DNA of 42,294 bases, taken from Fibrobacter sp. (GTDB taxonomy: Bacteria; Fibrobacterota; Fibrobacteria; Fibrobacterales; Fibrobacteraceae). The notes beneath the pieces are model-generated. The model was not told the origin of the DNA. It did not search any database and saw nothing but the letters and a program-made list of their open reading frames with translations. Positions 34,151 to 42,294 of the stretch are shown piece by piece. Every line of letters starts with the position of its first letter. Within the stretch, counting starts at the first letter, position 1. The translations under genes were made by a program, and so were the position numbers. The stretch is taken from contig JAKSIE010000015.1 of assembly GCA_024398995.1 (NCBI GenBank), positions 1 to 42,294 of the forward strand, in the 5' to 3' direction.

Positions 34151-36727
34151 ATGAAAAAAAGTTTCATTTTTGGTTTGATGGCTTTTTTGGGTTGTGCCTC
34201 GACTTCCCTTGCTGCTACTGAGTTCTACGTTTCTCCGTCGGGTAGCGATGCCGCCGAAGGTACCAAGGCCGCTCCTTTCAAGACTATCGAAAAGGCTCAG
34301 AAGGCTGTCCGTGCCATAAATAGCGACATGAAGGAAGATATCAATGTCTATCTTCGCGAAGGCACTTACCAGCTGGCTTCTACTATCAAGTTTGTCAATG
34401 CAGATGGCGGTACCAACGGCTATTACGTAAACTACCAGGCCTATGGCGATGAAACCGTAATTATAACGGGCGGCCTGCCTATCACTGGCTGGGAAGTTTG
34501 CGACGAAGCGGCAAATATCTGGTGCGCCAAGGGTGTTGATGCCCGTTTCCGCCAGATGTACATTAACGGTAAAAAAGCGATTCGCGCCCGTCACCCCAAT
34601 ATTGAAAATGCCGGTGACCATAACTTTAACCGTTTGGCAAAGGTGGACTCCATGGGTCGCGCCTTTGACGTATACACCGACCAGATCAAGACTCTAAAGA
34701 ATATCAAGAAGGCCGAAATCCACTTGATGGTGGCATGGGCCGACCAGGTGCTTCGCCTTGACGATGTCAAGAATAACGGTAATATCTCAAAGCTTATTCC
34801 CCAGGATCCTGAACGTAGTAGGCTTTTTAAGCGTAAGTATCCCATGCTGGGTACTGCCTTTGCAAGTAATCCGCCCAAGCAGCAGGTTTACTATTTGGAA
34901 AACGACTATAACCTGATGGATTCTGAAGGGGAATGGTACCTGGATGAAGACACGAATATTTTGTATTACAAGGCTCGTAAGGGTGAAAACCTAGCCGGTG
35001 CAAATGTGGTCGTTCCCAATCTTGAAACTCTCATTGAAATTCGCGGTGAAAATACCAAGAACAAGTTGCAGAACTTGCGTATCAAGGGCTTGGTGTTTGA
35101 ACATACCAACTATCTGCGCCCCTCCAAGGAAGGTTTCCTTGATTTGCAGGCTGGTCAATTCTCCGTATATGTGGAAGATCGTGGCAACCTGAATTCCAAC
35201 GAGTTTAACTTGTGGCATCCCAATGCTGGCATTATGGTTAGCAATACCAGCCGTCTTGCCATCGAGAACAATATCTTTGCCAACATGGCTGGCACAGGCC
35301 TTGACCTTGAAAGCGGTACCAATGACTCTCGAGTTTTCGGCAACGTCTTTAGGGAAATTGGCGGTTCCGGCATTTCCGTAGGCAAATTTGCTCCGGATTC
35401 CTTGACCGAAATTCATAAAGGCTATAACCCCAGCGACAAGGATGAAATCAGTACCCGAGACTCCATCATGAACAACCTGGTGACCAATACCACCAACGAA
35501 ATTCAGGGTGCTGTAGGTATTGCCGCCGGTTATCCCCGCTACGTAGTAATTGAACATAACGAAGTTTCCTACGCAAATTATTCCGGTATTTCTGTGGGCT
35601 TTGGCTGGACCAAGAAGGAAACTGCCATGACCAACAACCATATCAACTGGAATAACATTCATAATATTGCTCGTTTGCTTTGTGACTCTGGCCCGATTTA
35701 CACTTTGTCTAATCAGGGTACCGGTAGCGAAATCCAGCATAACTATATTCACGACAATGGAACCTCCAAGTGGGCCGACTACTGGAATGTGCCCATCTAT
35801 CTGGATGAAGGCTCCAGCGGCTTTACCGTCAAGGAAAATGTTTTCGTGAATTCTCCTGATGGTGTCGGCCAGAATCAGGCGGGTACCAACACCCTTCAAC
35901 AGCAGTCTGGCTACAAGAACAACGATGTTATTGCAAACGCAGGTCTCCAGGGTGACTACAAGGCTATTGCAAATAAGGTGGTTCCAGAACCGAACTTCGG
36001 TGATGGCATTGTACAGGAACCGTTCAAGTCTGTTATGACTCTTCCGGGTCTTATTGAATTTGAAGATTACGATGTAGGTGGTCAGGGTATCAGTTACAGT
36101 GACAACGATCTTGAAAACCAGGGCAAGGTTTACCGCGAAGACGGTGTGGACGTGGTTGGCCTTGAATGCGCTGACTCCTTGAATACCGTAGACTGCAAGG
36201 GCTATGCCATCGGTTACACCAATCCGGGCGAATGGATGGAATACACCGTCAATGCTGTTATTGATGGGGAATATCATTTCAGGTCCCGCGTTGCAAGTGG
36301 ACTTGATGTGGCAAGTTTCCAGTTGTTCATTGATGGCGACGCCGTTTCCGACACAATCAAGATCCCGCAGGGTGAAGATTGGAACACCTATACGGAAGTT
36401 GATGGTAAGACAGAGAAGATTGAAAAGGGCGAACACGTTCTTCGTGTAAAGATTACCGGAACCTATGGCAACCTGGACTGGATCCAGTTCGCTTTGACCG
36501 AGGAAGAACTAGCCATTAATCCTAGCCAGGATCGATTCCACATGGACTTCATGGTCGGAGCTCAGCAGTATCGTGTATACAGCATGAACGGCACCCTTCT
36601 TGGAACCATTTTCGCAGACTCCCACGAGGTGATGTCCAAGACCCGTCAGTTTGTTAAGCAGAGTGGCGTGTATATCGTGAAGGCTTCCCGTGGCAACCAA
36701 ATGTTCCGGGTAAACGTGTTAAAATAG
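34151..36727 (+). CDS. secreted right-handed beta-helix enzyme (GH120-like) with CBM6 and tail
   Basis: Signal peptide about 1-22, then ATEFYVSPSGSDAAEGTKAAPFKTIEKAQ, a standard opening of beta-helix carbohydrate enzymes. Many short N-rich helix turns follow (IENNIFANM, VFGNVFREIGGSGISV, IEHNEVSYANYSGISVG, IQHNYIHDNG) up to about residue 600. Conserved acids in CDSGPIYTLSNQ and YLDEGSSG could be the catalytic pair. GH120 beta-xylosidase is my best guess from fold and context; a polysaccharide lyase or another beta-helix family is possible. A CBM6 (about 628-780, LPGLIEFEDYDVGG..GNLDWIQFAL) and tail (about 795-858) follow. The ATG at 34151 is chosen; the in-frame start at 34124 would lie before the inferred transcription start. 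Confidence 0.85.
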   Translation: MKKSFIFGLMAFLGCASTSLAATEFYVSPSGSDAAEGTKAAPFKTIEKAQKAVRAINSDMKEDINVYLREGTYQLASTIKFVNADGGTNGYYVNYQAYGDETVIITGGLPITGWEVCDEAANIWCAKGVDARFRQMYINGKKAIRARHPNIENAGDHNFNRLAKVDSMGRAFDVYTDQIKTLKNIKKAEIHLMVAWADQVLRLDDVKNNGNISKLIPQDPERSRLFKRKYPMLGTAFASNPPKQQVYYLENDYNLMDSEGEWYLDEDTNILYYKARKGENLAGANVVVPNLETLIEIRGENTKNKLQNLRIKGLVFEHTNYLRPSKEGFLDLQAGQFSVYVEDRGNLNSNEFNLWHPNAGIMVSNTSRLAIENNIFANMAGTGLDLESGTNDSRVFGNVFREIGGSGISVGKFAPDSLTEIHKGYNPSDKDEISTRDSIMNNLVTNTTNEIQGAVGIAAGYPRYVVIEHNEVSYANYSGISVGFGWTKKETAMTNNHINWNNIHNIARLLCDSGPIYTLSNQGTGSEIQHNYIHDNGTSKWADYWNVPIYLDEGSSGFTVKENVFVNSPDGVGQNQAGTNTLQQQSGYKNNDVIANAGLQGDYKAIANKVVPEPNFGDGIVQEPFKSVMTLPGLIEFEDYDVGGQGISYSDNDLENQGKVYREDGVDVVGLECADSLNTVDCKGYAIGYTNPGEWMEYTVNAVIDGEYHFRSRVASGLDVASFQLFIDGDAVSDTIKIPQGEDWNTYTEVDGKTEKIEKGEHVLRVKITGTYGNLDWIQFALTEEELAINPSQDRFHMDFMVGAQQYRVYSMNGTLLGTIFADSHEVMSKTRQFVKQSGVYIVKASRGNQMFRVNVLK

Positions 36728-36784
36728 CGTTTTAGAACGAAAATTACCCGAAAAAAGGTTGATTTTCGGCATAAAATGCTGTTG

Positions 36785-36852
36785 TTGACAAGTTATCCAT
36801 GGGAATATTTGAAGAATAAAAAATTTTGGTTTTAACTTTTGGTAATTTTATA
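36785..36852 (+). promoter_or_regulatory. orphan copy of the shared operator and promoter
   Basis: Operator TTGACA-AGT-TATCCA at 36785-36799 (centre 36792), GGTA exactly 49 bases after the centre, TTTATA at 36847-36852. No reading frame follows; a terminator ends about 80 bases later, and a separate copy of the element for the next gene lies at 36977. Confidence 0.65.
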
Positions 36853-36858
36853 ACGTAA

Positions 36859-36933
36859 AAGTTAAAAACTTAAAAAATTCCTACATCACACCCGAAGGCA
36901 CCCTGGGCAATCACGCCCGGGGTGTCTTTTTTT
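36859..36933 (+). ncRNA. possible ~75-nt small RNA from the orphan promoter
   Basis: From the -10 at 36847-36852 a transcript would begin near 36859, cross an A-rich single-stranded stretch and CTACATCACACCCGAA, and end in a strong GC hairpin with a T run. This is the general layout of a small RNA with an intrinsic terminator. Ends are inferred. It may instead be the joined promoter and terminator of a deleted enzyme gene, or the terminator may serve the upstream beta-helix gene. Confidence 0.3.
36897..36933 (+). terminator. strong terminator after the orphan promoter
   Basis: GGCACCCTGGGC and GCCCGGGGTGTC form a 12-bp stem with two wobbles around AATCAC and run into seven T. Confidence 0.95.
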
Positions 36934-36976
36934 ATCAAATCGGTCATTGCCGTCGCGCTAGTTCGTCACTTGACCT

Positions 36977-40990
<4,014 letters not shown>

Positions 40991-41044
40991 TAGCTAAAAA
41001 CTTACTCCTTTTCATAATTGCCTTTTTCTATAGAATTATGAAAG

Positions 41045-41076
41045 AAAAAGTCATCGGTTCGCCGGTGACTTTTTTC
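41045..41076 (+). terminator. terminator after the GH2 gene
   Basis: AAAAAGTCATCGG and CCGGTGACTTTTT pair around TTCG with one wobble and run into T residues. Confidence 0.96.
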
Positions 41077-41107
41077 GTTTTTTTGAGCCAATTTTGAAGT
41101 TACACCT

Positions 41108-41175
41108 TTGACAAACTGTCCACGAGACTTTTTTTGTTTCTGTTGGAATCGTGCTTCTAAAGGGGTATCTTTAAG
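41108..41175 (+). promoter_or_regulatory. shared operator and promoter, GH95 gene
   Basis: Operator TTGACA-AAC-TGTCCA at 41108-41122 (centre 41115), GGTA exactly 49 bases after the centre, TTTAAG at 41170-41175, followed by ATTGTG. Confidence 0.72.
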
Positions 41176-41212
41176 ATTGTGAAAATGTGCATGTAGGGTA
41201 AACGAGGTCTTT

Positions 41213-42294
41213 ATGTTTTCTAGAAATTTGCTGTTCGGCTTGGGTCTGGGTTTTGCGACTTTCACCATTCCTGGTTTTGTTGCTCCCGTGGTGGCGGCAC
41301 CTACAACATCCCATGTACTTTGGTATAATAGCGACGCTGGCACTACCTTTACAAATGCCTTGCCCATCGGTAATGGCTATATGGGCGGTATGGTCTATGG
41401 TGGCGTCAGCAAGGATGTAATCAACTTGAATGAGGGTACCGTTTGGAATAGCGGGCCCGGCAGCAATAACAAGAGTGGTTCTGCAAGCAAACTTGGCCAA
41501 ATTCGTAACGCCCTTTTCTCCGGAGATTACAAAACCGCTGAAGATATGACAGGTAGTTTTTCTACCTATGACATTGCAAAGTTCCAGCCTGTAGGCGACT
41601 TGGTTCTGGATTTTGGTCACACGGGTACAGATTACCGCCGTGAACTGGATTTGGAAACGGCCATCGCCAAGACCACTTATACCTCAGGTGGCGTCAAGTA
41701 TACCCGCGAATATTTTGCAAACTATCCTGATAACGTCATCGTCATTCGCATTTCTGCAGACGCAAGCGGTAAGGTAAACTTTAGCGCTTCCCTCACTACG
41801 CCTCACACTAACAAAAGTATCAAGAATGTGGGTTCCGACGGCCTCACCCTAGATGCCACCATCAATTCCATCAAGTTCCAGACCCGCTTTGTGGTAAAGG
41901 CCGACGGCGGTAAGGTTTCCGCAGGTTACAATTCTGTCAAGGTTGAAGGCGCAAATTCCGCCTACATCATCTTGAATACAGGTACAAACTTTGTCTCCTT
42001 CGATAACGTTTCCGCAAACGCCGGTGAACGCGCCGCTGCCGCAGTCGAAGCTGCCAGCAAAAAAACTTATGACCAGCTGAAATCCGCCCACCTGAAGGAC
42101 TATCAGGAATTGTACAACCGAGTGCGTTTGAACCTGGGTACTCCCGCTTCCAACGCAGGCGATATTACCTCCAGCCGCGTCAAGGCATTTAATACCACCG
42201 ACGACCCTTCCTTCGTGGAACTGTACTATCAGTTTGGTCGTTACCTCATGATTTCCAGCTCTCGTAAGGGCGGCCAGCCCGCAAACCTTCAGGG
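41213..42294 (+). CDS. GH95 alpha-L-fucosidase/alpha-L-galactosidase, cut by the window edge
   Basis: The first 360 codons are present with no stop. A signal peptide (about 1-28, ending VVAAPTTS) leads to the GH95 N-terminal beta-domain with its typical opening: LWYNSDAGTTFTNALPIGNGYMGGMVYGG, then LNEGTVWNSGPG, QPVGDLVLDFGH and YRRELDLETAIAKTTYT. The start of the helical catalytic domain is seen near the end (FVELYYQFGRYLMISSSRKGGQPANLQ). The catalytic residues lie beyond the window. GH95 enzymes release alpha-1,2-fucose, and some release alpha-L-galactose from complex xylans, which would fit this cluster. GAGG before the ATG supports the start. A CBM6 and tail would be expected downstream. 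Confidence 0.93.
   Translation, partial: MFSRNLLFGLGLGFATFTIPGFVAPVVAAPTTSHVLWYNSDAGTTFTNALPIGNGYMGGMVYGGVSKDVINLNEGTVWNSGPGSNNKSGSASKLGQIRNALFSGDYKTAEDMTGSFSTYDIAKFQPVGDLVLDFGHTGTDYRRELDLETAIAKTTYTSGGVKYTREYFANYPDNVIVIRISADASGKVNFSASLTTPHTNKSIKNVGSDGLTLDATINSIKFQTRFVVKADGGKVSAGYNSVKVEGANSAYIILNTGTNFVSFDNVSANAGERAAAAVEAASKKTYDQLKSAHLKDYQELYNRVRLNLGTPASNAGDITSSRVKAFNTTDDPSFVELYYQFGRYLMISSSRKGGQPANLQ

Overview
The window looks like a chromosomal segment of a Fibrobacter species (F. succinogenes or a close relative). The basis is protein content: a TIGR02147 (DUF4423) gene, a family first defined as a Fibrobacter paralogous family; a long run of secreted hemicellulases sharing a CBM6-type module and a short C-terminal tail like Fibrobacter paralogous module 1 (FPm-1); and a layout like the known F. 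succinogenes xylanase cluster. No rRNA, tRNA, insertion sequence, prophage or CRISPR array was seen. Both ends cut genes: a cysK copy at the left and a GH95 gene at the right.

Left part (1-15.7 kb), housekeeping and regulators: tandem cysteine synthases, a metallophosphoesterase lipoprotein, a divergent pdxR / pdxST vitamin B6 module, tcdA, mnmA, a short graveyard with remnants of bioD and a beta-barrel protein, a TetR regulator, fabF, an unknown membrane protein, a TtcA-like thiolase, a LuxR-HTH/TPR regulator divergent from a sodium:solute symporter, and a LysR regulator.

Right part (15.8-42.3 kb), a one-direction hemicellulose locus: a TIGR02147 putative regulator plus a carbohydrate-binding lipoprotein, then GH43, GH30 subfamily 8, two CE6 esterases, a clan GH-A enzyme, two more GH43, a beta-helix enzyme (GH120-like), a GH2 beta-galactosidase and a GH95 enzyme. 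Almost all are single-gene units, each with its own promoter and terminator. Together they would cut the glucuronoxylan backbone, remove acetyl, arabinose, xylose, galactose and fucose or L-galactose decorations, and keep the enzymes on the substrate through CBM6.

The main discovery is a shared control element. Upstream of the TIGR02147 operon and of nearly every enzyme gene sits an inverted repeat of the form T(T/G)GAYA-N3-TGTCMA. A GRTA/AATA tetranucleotide starts exactly 49 nt after its centre in nine of the eleven elements (CTAT or AAGT stand in its place at the other two, with the -10 still in register), and the -10-like TTTATA is centred 56.5-57.5 nt after it. This geometry (centre near -67 from the inferred transcription start) fits an upstream activator site. 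The TIGR02147 protein has an HTH-like N-terminus, and its own promoter carries the element, so it is the natural candidate regulator, perhaps with the lipoprotein as a partner. One further copy of the element (36785-36852) has no gene after it, only a strong terminator, so it may drive a ~75-nt RNA or mark a deleted gene.
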